Of a stretch of 64,000 nucleotides of DNA, positions 7,701 to 16,275 are shown one piece after another (within the stretch, counting starts at the first letter, position 1; the number at the start of each line of letters is the position of its first letter). A program made the translations under genes and the position numbers. This stretch comes from JAHEDH01 sp963753285. Lineage in GTDB: Bacteria; Actinomycetota; Acidimicrobiia; Spongiisociales; ZC4RG35. The notes under the pieces are model-generated. The model saw only the letters and a program-made list of their open reading frames with translations, did no database searches and was not told the DNA's origin. The DNA lies in contig CAVWBT010000003.1 of NCBI GenBank assembly GCA_963753285.1, positions 1 to 64,000 of the forward strand. Reading direction: 5' to 3'.

Positions 7701-8449
7701 GACATCCGGGTGTAGGTCGACGTGCCGAACCGCTCGGCGGTCGCCGCCTTGATCGCCGCCCAGCGATTCCCGGTCAGCGACAGCTCGATGCCGGCGAGTT
7801 CGCGTTGGGCGTCCTGATCGCCATCGAAGGCACGAACGCCGAGTTCGGGCGCGACGTTGGCAACGGCGAGGATCGCCCCGGATGCGCCGCTCGCTGCAGC
7901 GAGCGAAACGAGGAAGGCAGATCCTGGGTAGTACGCACCGCCGAAGGCGCTGAGTGTGGCGAACATCGTCCTCGGGTCTCCACTCGAGTCTTTCACGCCG
8001 ACCACGCCGAGGTCGTCCAGCGCCCCCGGCTCGATCCCGGGACTCGAGACCTTCGGGAAGTGATAGGCGAGCACCGGCGTGTTTACCGCCTCTGCAACCA
8101 CCGCTTCGTAGTAGGCGGGCACGTCGACAGGCGCCGGCGGCGAGAGCGCCAGCACGGCGTCCGCCCCAGCGTCGATCGCGTCTCTCGTGAGCCGGACCGC
8201 CTTCGACGTCGTGACGTCTCCTGTCCCGGCGATCACCGGGCGCCCGTCGGCCACGTCCCGCACGGCTTCGATCAAGGCGATCCGTTCGTCGCGCTCGAGC
8301 GACATCGGCTCGCCGGTGGTGCCCGCCACGATCAAGGCCGACACCCCCAGCTCGACGAGCCGGGCGGCGTGAGCGGCGGTTGCGTCCGGGTCGACCGCAC
8401 CGGATCCATCGAAGAGCGTGACCAACGCCACGCCCACACCTGAGAACAC
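7697..8449 (-). CDS. DapA/NAL-family aldolase (dihydrodipicolinate synthase-like)
   Basis: A 250-residue (beta/alpha)8 lyase. GTG at 8447-8449 is chosen because AGGAAGG lies about 9 bases before it; a longer frame starts at 8491. Family marks are the GTTGEPMSL pyruvate-binding loop, LAYHFPK with the tyrosine of the proton relay, and GVVGVKDSSGD with the Schiff-base lysine. It is somewhat shorter than typical DapA (about 290 residues). It could be a true dihydrodipicolinate synthase or one of the many related pyruvate aldolases; no lysine gene is near. It lies inside a zinc-transport operon, a position that may hint at a zinc-stress paralog. Confidence 0.75.
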   Translation of the reverse strand: MFSGVGVALVTLFDGSGAVDPDATAAHAARLVELGVSALIVAGTTGEPMSLERDERIALIEAVRDVADGRPVIAGTGDVTTSKAVRLTRDAIDAGADAVLALSPPAPVDVPAYYEAVVAEAVNTPVLAYHFPKVSSPGIEPGALDDLGVVGVKDSSGDPRTMFATLSAFGGAYYPGSAFLVSLAAASGASGAILAVANVAPELGVRAFDGDQDAQRELAGIELSLTGNRWAAIKAATAERFGTSTYTRMS

Positions 8450-8492
8450 CAACTCTGATCCTTCCTCTGGGACGGCCAGTATGGCCGACACG

Positions 8493-9309
8493 TCAGCTGC
8501 GAACGGTCGACCGGATCATCAGGGTCACGAAGAACGCCGCGACCGCCACCACGGCGACCGTTGCGCTCGCCGCCGTGTCCAAGTGGTACGAGGCGAGCAG
8601 GCCGACCGCCACCGACGTGACGCCGTATGCGCAGGCCACCCCGATCATGGCGGGAACCCTGCGGGCCACGAGTGCGGCCGACGCCGGCGGGGCGATCAGC
8701 AGGCCGAACACCAGCAGTGTCCCGACGGTCCGGAACGAGGCGACGACGGCCATGGTGACCAGCGAGAGCATGGCGATGTGCACCAATCTCGGGATGCATG
8801 CCCAGCATGCCGGCCTTCTGTTCGTTGAACGACAACGCCAGGAACCCCCGGTACAGGGCAGCGGACGAGGCCGCTGCGACCACCAGCGCGCCCGCCAGCA
8901 CCGCGATGTCGCTGGTGGTGACACCGAGCGCGTCGCCGAACAGGATCCCGGTGAGCGACCCGGCGTAGCTCCCACCGCGGGAGATGATCACGACACCGAG
9001 CGCGAGCATGCCGACGAACAGCAGGCCGATGCCGGTGTCCTCGTTGAGACGGGAGTGCCGGTGCACGAGATTGATCCCCGCCACCATGGCGAACGCCGAT
9101 GCGATCGCTCCGAGGGTGAGGTCGAACCCGAACAGGACTCCGAGAGCGATGCCGGGGAGGACTCCGTGGGCCAGCGCATCACCCATGAAACTCAACCCGC
9201 GGATCACCACCCAGGTGCCGACCAGGGCGGCGATGAGGGCGGCGAGCGAACCTGCGAGAAGCGCGCGCTGAATGAACCCGAGCGATAGAGGCTCGAGCAG
9301 CCAGCTCAT
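8493..9309 (-). pseudogene. znuB: Zinc/manganese ABC transporter permease (ZnuB-like), frame shifted
   Basis: ATG at 9309 overlaps the znuA stop (ATGA). The first two-thirds encode the FecCD/ZnuB-type permease with GTWVVIRGLSFMGDALAHG and a series of membrane helices. At about 8790 the frame changes and the sense continues as RLVHIAMLSLVTMAVVASFR, TVGTLLVFGLLIAPPASAAL and a last helix ending MIRSTVRS at 8493. One base explains the break. If intact, it would form the membrane channel for metal taken up by ZnuA and powered by the ATPase at 10719-11546. Confidence 0.8.
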
Positions 9310-10229
9310 GCCCCGAGTGCTTCGGCGATTCGTTCGGCGTTCAGACGCATCATGTCGACGTACGACTCCGCTTCTTCGGTGAGCGAGCCCGTGATCAGGG
9401 GCACCACGGACACATCGCCTTCGACTTCCGAGGCTACGGCTTCGGCAAGGGTGGTGGGGTTGTAGGCGTCGGTGAAGATCGCTCGCGCCCCGGTGTCTTC
9501 GATGGCGTCGACCAGCGCTGCGAGGTCGGCGGCACTGGGCTCGGCCAGGGTGGAGCCGCCGCTGACGATCACGCCGACCACCTCGAAGTCGTAGCGCTGT
9601 GCGAAGTAGCCGAGGGCGTCGTGAGAGGTCACGAGCTTGCGTGCATCCGTGGGTATCGGCTCGAGCATCTCGACGATGTCGTCGTTCATCTGCTCGAGCC
9701 GTTCGACATACGCGTCGGTTCGAGCTCCGAGATCGAGGGAGGCGTCGAGTCCACCGATCCTGTCGGCAATCAATCGGGTGGCGGTCGCCATGCGGACCGG
9801 GTCGAGCCAGACGTGGGGATCGAGCGCCTCACCCTCGTGATCGTCGTCGGCGTGGTCCTCGCCCTCGTCGTCGTGTGGATCGGGGCCGGAGAACGGGATC
9901 GGATCGAGCTCGGGGCCCAACAGGAGCGACTCGGGTGCCTGGCTCTCGATGACGTCGAGGAGTGACTCCTCGAGGCCGAGCCCGAACGCCACGACGAGGT
10001 CAGCGGTGGCGATGTCCTCTGCCTGACGGGCGGACACCTCGAAGTCGTGCGGGTCCACTCCCGGGCCCATGACCACTTCGACCACGGCGTCGTCGCCGAC
10101 GATCTCGCTCACGATGTCGAAGAGCACGGAGGTGCTGGTGACGATGCGGAGACGATCGTCCGTCGTCGCGGCGTCACCGCAGGCCGCCACGAGCACGGCC
10201 AGTCCGAGCAGGGCCGCCGGCATTCTCAT
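9306..10229 (-). CDS. znuA: Zinc ABC transporter substrate-binding lipoprotein ZnuA-like
   Basis: A 307-residue cluster A-I metal-binding protein. The start at 10229 places a short signal peptide MRMPAALLGLAVLVAACG with a lipobox ending in cysteine, so it should be a membrane-anchored lipoprotein. The conserved metal ligands appear as DPHDFE, DPHVWLDP, SHDALGYFA and a C-terminal TDAYNPTTLAEAV region; an acidic, histidine-rich loop (DPHDDEGEDHADDDHEG) between the first two ligands is typical of zinc rather than manganese binders. A Zur-type palindrome lies just upstream, and zur-znuC is transcribed divergently. Confidence 0.9.
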   Translation of the reverse strand: MRMPAALLGLAVLVAACGDAATTDDRLRIVTSTSVLFDIVSEIVGDDAVVEVVMGPGVDPHDFEVSARQAEDIATADLVVAFGLGLEESLLDVIESQAPESLLLGPELDPIPFSGPDPHDDEGEDHADDDHEGEALDPHVWLDPVRMATATRLIADRIGGLDASLDLGARTDAYVERLEQMNDDIVEMLEPIPTDARKLVTSHDALGYFAQRYDFEVVGVIVSGGSTLAEPSAADLAALVDAIEDTGARAIFTDAYNPTTLAEAVASEVEGDVSVVPLITGSLTEEAESYVDMMRLNAERIAEALGA

Positions 10230-10243
10230 CTTGCTTCTGAAAT

Positions 10244-10258
10244 TGAGAATCATCCTCA
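10244..10258. promoter_or_regulatory. Zur/Fur-type operator in divergent znuA/zur promoter
   Basis: TGAGAATCATCCTCA is a near-perfect 15-bp palindrome of the form TGA-N-AAT-N-ATT-N-TCA used by Zur. It lies 15 bp before the znuA start and 24 bp before the zur start, inside an unusually AT-rich spacer, so it probably controls both directions. Confidence 0.75.
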
Positions 10259-10281
10259 TTATGTCTGGTAAGCTACCACCC

Positions 10282-10731
10282 ATGAGTCACGAAGGGCAAG
10301 GCGATCTCCACGAGTCCGTGCGCCGGACCCTCAGCTCCCATGACGTCAGATACACCTCGGGCCGCAAGAAGGTGATCGAGACGCTCCGCGCCGTCTCCGG
10401 CCCCCGATCGGCCGCCGAACTCCTCGACGAGACGACCGACGTCCCCCTCTCCTCGCTCTATCGCTCCCTCACCGTGCTCGACGAGGCCGGGGTGCTGCGA
10501 CGCCAGCACGACGCCGACGGCCTCGCCAGATACGAGCTCGCCGAATGGCTCACCGGACACCACCATCACGCCGTGTGCACCGAATGCGGCGCCGTCGAGG
10601 ACATCGAGCTCGGAGACGAAGCCGAGACGTCGCTCGACTCGATGCTCGATGGCCTGTCGGACTCGACCGGGTGGAAGCTCAGCGGACACTCCCTCGAGGT
10701 CGAGGGGGTGTGCCGCTCGTGTCGAAGCTGA
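10282..10731 (+). CDS. zur: Fur-family zinc uptake regulator
   Basis: A 149-residue Fur-family repressor. The N-terminal winged helix contains RYTSGRKKVIETLRAVSGPRSAAELL and LSSLYRSLTVLDEAGVL; the C-terminal half contains the metal-sensing HHHHAVCTECG motif and a closing CRSCRS pair, giving two C-x2-C zinc knuckles. The neighbouring znu genes and the palindrome at 10244-10258 identify it as the zinc sensor rather than the iron sensor. Its end overlaps the start of the ATPase gene by 13 bases, so zur and znuC are made together and are likely autoregulated. Confidence 0.88.
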   Translation: MSHEGQGDLHESVRRTLSSHDVRYTSGRKKVIETLRAVSGPRSAAELLDETTDVPLSSLYRSLTVLDEAGVLRRQHDADGLARYELAEWLTGHHHHAVCTECGAVEDIELGDEAETSLDSMLDGLSDSTGWKLSGHSLEVEGVCRSCRS

Positions 10732-11546
10732 TCCCGGCCGCCATCGGAACTGACGTCGAACTCCGCTACGACGACCTCGTGGCGGTCGCACACAGCGACT
10801 TCCAGATCCCGGCCGGAAGAACGACCGCCGTGATCGGGCCCAACGGATCCGGGAAGTCGACACTGCTCGCCGCCATCGCCGGAATCCACGTGCCGTCTGC
10901 CGGGTCGGTCACCGTCCTTGGAGATGCACCCCGGGACGCATCGGTCAGGGTCGCCTTCGTCCCCCAGAGCACCAAGGTGAACGACGCCCTCCCGGTCACG
11001 GTCCGGGAGGTCGTGATGATGGGCCGCTACCCCAGCCTCGGGTTCCTCCGCCGCTTCGGCGACGCCGATCGGGCGGCCGTCGACGGCGCCATCGACCGGC
11101 TCAACCTGACCGATCTGTCGGCCAGACATCTCCGGGAGTTGTCCGGTGGGCAGCGCCAGCGGGTCTTCGTCGCTCAGGGGCTCGCCCAGGACCACGACCT
11201 GCTGCTCCTCGACGAGCCGATGACGGGTTTGGACGGGGTCTCGGCAGGGATCGTGCGAGCCGTGATCGACGAGGAGCGGGCGAACGGACAGACGGTCATC
11301 CTCACCACCCACGACCTCGAAGAGGCCCAGACGTGCGATCACGTGATCCTCGTCAACGGCACCGTGGTGGCAGAGGGCACACCCGATGAGGTGCTGACGG
11401 TCGAGACGCTGTCGGCGGTCTATCGCAGCCAGGTGGTCGACAAGGAGGGACGGCTGCTCTTCGACGACCCCGCCCACGTGACTCACGCCGCGCGCCACAT
11501 CCACGCCGACCGCGCCGCCGGCACCCACCCCCACGACGAGGTGTGA
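10719..11546 (+). CDS. znuC: Zinc ABC transporter ATP-binding protein
   Basis: A 275-residue ABC ATPase starting with GTG inside the zur gene. Walker A is GPNGSGKST, the signature is LSGGQRQRVFVAQGLA, Walker B is LLLLDEPMTGLD, and the switch histidine is in TTHDLEEA. The C-terminal tail is rich in histidine (HVTHAARHIHADRAAGTHPHDE), fitting a metal transporter. It is the power unit for the ZnuA/ZnuB pair encoded on the other strand. A hairpin follows at 11556-11594. Confidence 0.88.
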   Translation: MSKLIPAAIGTDVELRYDDLVAVAHSDFQIPAGRTTAVIGPNGSGKSTLLAAIAGIHVPSAGSVTVLGDAPRDASVRVAFVPQSTKVNDALPVTVREVVMMGRYPSLGFLRRFGDADRAAVDGAIDRLNLTDLSARHLRELSGGQRQRVFVAQGLAQDHDLLLLDEPMTGLDGVSAGIVRAVIDEERANGQTVILTTHDLEEAQTCDHVILVNGTVVAEGTPDEVLTVETLSAVYRSQVVDKEGRLLFDDPAHVTHAARHIHADRAAGTHPHDEV

Positions 11547-11555
11547 ACTCGTTCT

Positions 11556-11594
11556 TGTGACGGGAATCGCTGGGATATCGACGTTCCCGTCACA
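11556..11594. terminator. Bidirectional hairpin between znuC and azlD
   Basis: TGTGACGGGAA (11556-11566) pairs perfectly with TTCCCGTCACA (11584-11594) across a 17-base loop, between two convergent genes. Confidence 0.7.
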
Positions 11595-11601
11595 TGAACG
11601 C

Positions 11602-11916
11602 TCACAGCAACGCCGTCAGGGCGAGGAAGACCGTGATGGCGGCGGCGAACGAGACGTCGAAGCGGCGGAAGCGGAGCCCTGCGGCGATACCCACGATCGT
11701 CCCGGCCACCTCGGGGATGTTCTCGAGGTAGACCATCACCCCGTCTGGGCTGGTGAGGAGCGAAGCGGTCAGCGCCGCCAGAACGGCGGGGCCGACATAG
11801 AGGAGCCCGCGCTCCACGACAGGGGGCAGCTCCCGCTCCCCCACCGCGACGATGAAGATCGCACGGGCCGTATAGGTCCCGATACCCGCCAGCAGGATCA
11901 CCCAGAACGCCGTCAT
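11602..11916 (-). CDS. azlD: AzlD-family branched-chain amino acid exporter subunit
   Basis: A 104-residue membrane protein with about four hydrophobic helices, the usual size for AzlD. It carries the family pattern of an RAIFIVAVG turn after helix 1 and a long GLLYVGPAVLAALTASLL helix. Its ATG overlaps the azlC stop, so the two are translated together and should form the small subunit of an AzlCD export pump in the cytoplasmic membrane. Confidence 0.82.
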   Translation of the reverse strand: MTAFWVILLAGIGTYTARAIFIVAVGERELPPVVERGLLYVGPAVLAALTASLLTSPDGVMVYLENIPEVAGTIVGIAAGLRFRRFDVSFAAAITVFLALTALL

Positions 11917-12608
11917 GAGTTCGATCTCAGATCGGCCCACGTCCCGGCGATGACTCCCGCCAGCCCTCCGATCAGCATCCCTCCCCGGTTGGGGACCCCG
12001 GCGAACACCACCGTGACCAGCGTGCCGACCACCGCGGCGAGCAGGGCCGGGCGGGTTCGCAGGCTGGGGACGAGCAGACCGATGAACAACGCCGGGACCG
12101 CGAACGACAGATCGACCGTGTCGGGGATGATCGGACCGAACACGATCCCGACAGCGACGGCGATCTGCCAGGTCACCCAAGCGGTTCCGCCCGCTGCGAG
12201 GTAGTAGGCGCGCCACTCGTCCGGTTCGGCGTCCTTGACCGACGAGAGGGCGAAGTTCTGGTCGAGCAGGAGATACGGCCCGAACCAGCGGAACCACTTC
12301 GGTTGCTCCCGGAAGCGGGGGACGAGTGCCGCCGAGTACATGACATGGCGGACGTTGACGACCAACGCCCCGATGAGCGGAGGGAAGAACCCGGCCCCCG
12401 ACGCGAGAAGCGTCACCGCCGTGAGCTGTGCGGCTCCCCCGAAGATGATGCTCGAGCTCAGCCAGCCGATGAAGTTGGGGACGAACTCGGTGTCGGCGAT
12501 CGCCAACCCCAAGACGGCACCGAACGGGAAGGCCGGGATCATCAGTGGGAGCATGTCGCGGAAGCCGAGGAAGGCGGCGCGGCGGGTGGCGGGGGGCACC
12601 GGGGCCAT
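11913..12608 (-). CDS. azlC: AzlC-family branched-chain amino acid permease
   Basis: A 231-residue permease with several membrane helices. The hallmarks FGGAAQLTAVTLL and VVNVRHVMYSAAL, with DQNFALS downstream, match AzlC/YgaZ proteins that export branched-chain amino acids or analogues. It is followed directly by azlD. No regulator is adjacent. Confidence 0.87.
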   Translation of the reverse strand: MAPVPPATRRAAFLGFRDMLPLMIPAFPFGAVLGLAIADTEFVPNFIGWLSSSIIFGGAAQLTAVTLLASGAGFFPPLIGALVVNVRHVMYSAALVPRFREQPKWFRWFGPYLLLDQNFALSSVKDAEPDEWRAYYLAAGGTAWVTWQIAVAVGIVFGPIIPDTVDLSFAVPALFIGLLVPSLRTRPALLAAVVGTLVTVVFAGVPNRGGMLIGGLAGVIAGTWADLRSNS

Positions 12609-12714
12609 TCAACCATGACCACGATGCGATGCATCGCCGCGTGACCGGCGTCGATCGGGCAGACTCGGGTGAAGACGTCGAGAAGGGGCGCCGGCAGCGT
12701 TGATCCCTCCAAAC

Positions 12715-13498
12715 ATGATCGAGCAGACACGTCTACGGGCGGCGAACCCGGAGACCCGAACCGACGTGCCGCCGCCCGGCGAGACCAGTCACCTCGGAGG
12801 CAGGTTCCGCACCGTCGTGGCCTCGCTCGGCGGATCGGATTCCACGGCCGGTGAGCTCCCCGCCCCGGTCGACGCAGACCGGATCGCAGTCGTGGAGTCG
12901 CGGCTCGGTGTCGGTCTCCCCGGAGATCTGGTCGAGGTTCTCGTCGGAGTGGCAGACGGAGGCTTCGGCCCCGGCGCCGGCCTCGCTTCGCTGGAGGAGA
13001 TGACGTCTCGGTATCTCGACATGGTCGAGGGATCGCCCGACCGGTATGGGCGTCCCTGGCCGGCGGACCTGTTCCCGATCGATCTCGAGCCACCGGGTGC
13101 GGACTGCATCGACCTCGAGTCGGGTCGGATCGTGTACTGGGACGCAGAACTGGCGTCCGAGCGCCCCGGCGACAACGGGTGGACGGAGTCGTTCAGGGTG
13201 GTCGCCGAGAGCCTCGAGGCTTGGCTGCAAGCGTGGCTGGAGTCGCCGGCACCGAGGGGACGCATCTGCGGCGGCGATGGACGAGATGCTGCTCGACGAC
13301 CTCAGGACGTCGCTGGAGTATTGGAGGGCCATGACGCCCGAGGAGCGTGCCGAGTACGGACTGCCGGAGGTCGGGTGGGAACAGGAGCTGTTCGGTCACC
13401 TCGGAGTCGACCCTCGACGAGCTGTGAACGAAGAAGGCCGCCGGATCGACTCCGACGGCCTTCAGATCGGTTGCGGTGTGGTCGTCATGCAGCTTTGA
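12715..13498 (+). pseudogene. SUKH/SMI1-KNR4 family protein, frame shifted
   Basis: From ATG 12715 the frame encodes a SUKH-like domain: DADRIAVVESRLGVGLPGDL, a short GVADGGFGP turn, then PWPADLFPIDLEPPGADCID and IVYWDAELA. Near 13250 the frame is lost and coding resumes one frame over as MDEMLLDDLRTSLEYWRAMT and EERAEYGLPEVGWEQELFG. A hairpin at 13433-13463 lies where the gene probably ends, so the true stop may be near 13427 after a further shift. SUKH proteins are often immunity proteins or bind toxins; no toxin partner is seen beside it. Confidence 0.6.
13433..13463. terminator. Hairpin at the end of the SUKH gene
   Basis: GAAGGCCG (13433-13440) pairs with CGGCCTTC (13456-13463). It lies between the convergent SUKH gene and a small minus-strand gene. 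Confidence 0.5.
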
Positions 13499-13628
13499 CC
13501 GGTTCACGCTGTGACTGTCGGCGGGACCGCACCCGTGGCTTGGAAGCCGGGACTCGGGGGACACGGACCGGAGCCGGCGGTCGATACCGCTGTGACCGGA
13601 CTGCCTGCACGTATCGATACTGATACAT
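13485..13628 (-). CDS. Small basic 47-residue protein, function unknown
   Basis: ATG at 13626-13628 follows the ribosome site AAGGAG at good spacing. The peptide begins MYQYRYVQAVRSQRYRPPAP and is rich in arginine, proline and valine, with no membrane helix. The next plausible gene on this strand upstream is the 25-residue frame at 13776-13853, and the protease fragment lies beyond. Real translation is supported only by the ribosome site and the lack of a better gene here. Confidence 0.4.
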   Translation of the reverse strand: MYQYRYVQAVRSQRYRPPAPVRVPRVPASKPRVRSRRQSQREPVKAA

Positions 13629-13775
13629 GACTGCTCCTTGGTTCAGGAAGGGCGCGAGACCCGGACATCTGAGGATGAGGGGACCTCGGCTGGTGGCGCC
13701 GTCAGACGACTGAGTGAGAGGTACGGCGGAGGACCAGTGGTCAGCCGAGTCAGACGCCTGACGACGCCACGGAGA

Positions 13776-13853
13776 TCAGAGAAGGAACGCAGGTGCGCAA
13801 CGCGCACAGGAGGTTCCGCCAGAGTTCATCGCTCCGAGGTCGATGTCGATCAT
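13776..13853 (-). CDS. Tiny 25-residue CxxC peptide, function unknown
   Basis: A near-ideal Shine-Dalgarno AAGGAGG sits about 10 bases before ATG 13853. The 25-residue peptide starts MIDIDLGAMNSGG and ends TSCARCAPAFLL with one C-x2-C pair. It could be a short signalling or precursor peptide, a leader peptide, or the start of a longer gene cut by a frame shift. It lies just downstream of a trypsin-like protease reading in the same direction. Confidence 0.35.
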   Translation of the reverse strand: MIDIDLGAMNSGGTSCARCAPAFLL

Positions 13854-13964
13854 GTCTGGGTCACCTCCTTTCAGCAGTCGAGGACGAAAGTCGTTCTCGT
13901 GGCTGTGGAAACTAACTGAAGGGAACAGCCGGTGTCGGGCAATTACCGACGGCCTGGCCCGGCT

Positions 13965-14748
13965 TCAACCGACCCGGACACGGACGCCTTTCTCTGCGGC
14001 GAGATCGAGCAGTTCAGACGGATGGGTTGCGATCCCGACGTTGAGGAACTGGTGCTCCACCGTCTCCCCGGAAGGCGACGCCGCCTTCGGGCTGAACACG
14101 AGGTCGAGGTGGTGGGTGCGGCTCTGGATCCCCCACACCCGGCCGTCGACATCGAACACCGGGCCGCCGCTCTGGCCCCGCAACCCCGGCGACGACGTCT
14201 CGATGAACCAGGCCTCAGGAGGCCCCTGCACGCGGATCTGGCGGGTGAACATTCCCTCGACCGGGAACAAAGGGGCCGGAAGAGCGCCGTCGGGCAGCAG
14301 GAACTGGCCGGTCTCCTCGTCGCAATCGGTCTGGAGCTGATGGAACGGGTAGCCGAGCCGGCACAGGCTGGTCGCCGGCCGCAGCGATGCGGGATCCTTG
14401 ATGGTTGGGAAGTCGGAGACGATGCCGATCTCGAACGGCTCGAGCCGGCCGATCGCAAGGTCGGCGTGGCCCCGCAGTTGCACCTCGGCGAGGTTGATGC
14501 CGTCCCACCCCCACCAGAACGAATGATGGGTGAAGCGAACGCGTCCGGCTCTGCGGGAGCGTCGGCCTGTTGATCCCGGCGCCAGGCCATCCACGAGCCG
14601 AGCACGTGGGCGGCGGTGGCGATCCACCCGTCCTCGTTGAGAACGACGAAGGCCGCATCCCCGACTGCACCGCGCCATCTTCGGTGCGGCTGGACACGAT
14701 CACGGGCCGGGTGAATCGGGAGGCGATCTCGTACGCGTCGGCGAACAC
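13965..14748 (-). pseudogene. Trypsin-like serine protease, broken by frame shifts
   Basis: Three frames together spell one trypsin-fold protease. Frame one from about 14748 gives VFADAYEIASRFTRPVIVSS; frame two gives DAAFVVLNEDGWIATAAHVL with the catalytic histidine; frame three gives RGHADLAIGRLEPF with the aspartate and GLRGQSGGPVFDVDGRVWG with the catalytic serine. The fold resembles cytoplasmic stress or effector-type trypsins rather than secreted digestive ones, as no signal peptide is visible. At least two single-base shifts, near 14670 and 14530, would be needed to restore it. Confidence 0.65.
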
Positions 14749-15245
14749 AGCCCGACCGTAGCCGCGCCGCCTACGCCAACCTGCCTCTCGCCGATAGCGT
14801 GACCGGATTCGCTGCGGTGGCCGAGTCACGCAGCGTCACACACATGGGGCTCGACACGAAGCCTCGAATGCACCGGTTATCGCGGGCCCGCGGCTGACTC
14901 CGCAAGGGAATGTTCAGCCGAAGGCACGACACGGATGACGCCCCGGGATCGAATCGAGACTTCAACCAGGCCGCTGTCCGGATACGTGGCGCTTCTGACG
15001 TTGCGAGCAGGATCACGTCAGGAGCACCGCGCAGACTGTTGATCTCAGCAGGCGGGATGAAGCCACGTCAGGGTCTTAGACGCTACGCGCACACGACGGT
15101 TCGCCGGGGCGGTCGGCGAGCGGTTCAGCGGGTGGCGCGACCTCGACGTTCTGACCTTGAGGCCGGAGCCTTCGCTATCAGGCAGTCGCGGATCGCCTCT
15201 TCACAGGCGGTGCGATCGTCCGGCGACAGCACGCGAGATCACAGA
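14749..15245. other. Gap with no convincing gene
   Basis: No long frame here shows actinobacterial codon bias. The best minus-strand candidate is a 34-residue frame at about 15125-15229 starting LSPDDRTACEEAIRDCL, which looks like a fragment. Composition is slightly less GC-rich than the flanks. Confidence 0.4.
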
Positions 15246-15587
15246 TCACAGTTCCGGAGCGTCGACAACCTCGATGTCGGACATGGTCACGTTGCTGTAG
15301 TTCTCGATGTACCAAGTGCCATCTTCTTCGAAGAGCTGGAGCGACGGATTCTGAGGCAGTTCGACACTCCGCACATCTCACCGGTAGACGCCTAATCCAT
15401 CGCCTAGTTGAAGAGGTAGAAAGCGCCGCACAAGCAGAAGCGCTACGACGACGGCGAAAACCACCACCAGGCTTTGCCTTCGCGAGCATGCTGCCGGCGC
15501 AACTTCCTCTAGTTCGTCTCCATTGCACTTCCCGTTACTGCTCTGCGATCGGACTGTGCGACCGCGTTGGTTCTTGTGTGAAGCCAC
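15246..15587 (-). pseudogene. Small single-helix membrane protein, frame shifted
   Basis: The N-terminal part, to about 15380, has a charged cytoplasmic segment followed by a strong membrane helix SLVVVFAVVVALLLVRRFL. The first frame stops soon after, but one frame over the sense continues as VELPQNPSLQLFEEDGTWYI and ENYSNVTMSDIEVVDAPEL to the stop at 15246-15248, giving a compact extracytoplasmic domain. Family unknown. A single base would rejoin the two halves. Confidence 0.45.
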
Positions 15588-15692
15588 CTACAAGCGGCGC
15601 TCACCACGCTTTTCACACCAGTTGCGATGTACGCCTCAATGACCAGTGTGCTCAGCTGGTCTCCTCACCTCACGTCGATGATGTGTCGACCA

Positions 15693-16246
15693 TCAAGCAT
15701 TCACTCTCGGAAGCCAAGCCCGGCCATTGGCCGGGGGGCTGTGGCTCATCTCTTGTCGTAGTCCGCTAGGAGCGTACACGTACGTGAAGGTGCCGTCGTT
15801 GTTGTCAGTGACGATGGTGATCGTCAAGCTGCCGGCGCCTTGCCACTGTCGAAGCTCAGCTTCAGCCAGTCTTGCTCCGAGCGGGATCTCCGTGGAGATC
15901 GACGTGCAACCTGCACAGGTCGTCGGCTTCAGCAACGGGTTCGCACTGTTGTAGCACCCATCGTCACCGGCCTGAGACCGATTCCAGCGGAACACGTCTG
16001 GTAGGAGGGAACTGAGCTTCACGTCGTTCACGGTCCTGTTCGGGTCGGTCACTCGACCTGATGATCTCGATCGTGATCGGTTGAAGCTGGTGTTGAAGTA
16101 CTGGATCTCAACGTCGCCCTGCGGACCCGCTGCGTGTGACCTCGATCGGTGCGATCTTGGTCACCGTGAGCGTGTCGATCGTCGACATCAGCCAGATCCG
16201 GCGCTCCAATCGGCGGCGTCGCCGATGCGGTGCGTGTTCGGCACAT
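15693..16246 (-). pseudogene. Unrecognised extracytoplasmic-type protein, fragmented
   Basis: Reading right to left, one frame gives STIDTLTVTKIAPIEVTRSG, then near 16115 the sense moves to VEIQYFNTSFNRSRSRSSGR and on to LLPDVFRWNRSQAGDDGCYN and TIVTDNNDGTFTYVYAPSG. The many N, T, S and Y residues and two cysteine pairs look like a secreted or pilin-like beta protein, but no family is recognised. Upstream it runs into AT-rich sequence where any signal peptide would be. Confidence 0.4.
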
Positions 16247-16275
16247 GAACGTGAACGTCTGGGACAGTCTTCAGG

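Noticed and set aside
12600..13100. Arginine-rich frames around the SUKH gene as small proteins
   Set aside because: They overlap the SUKH coding frame, lack ribosome sites and show shadow-frame composition.
15178..15528. Minus-strand cysteine-rich frame as a separate gene
   Set aside because: Its sense does not fit any family; the alternative frame gives a better membrane-protein continuation from 15587.
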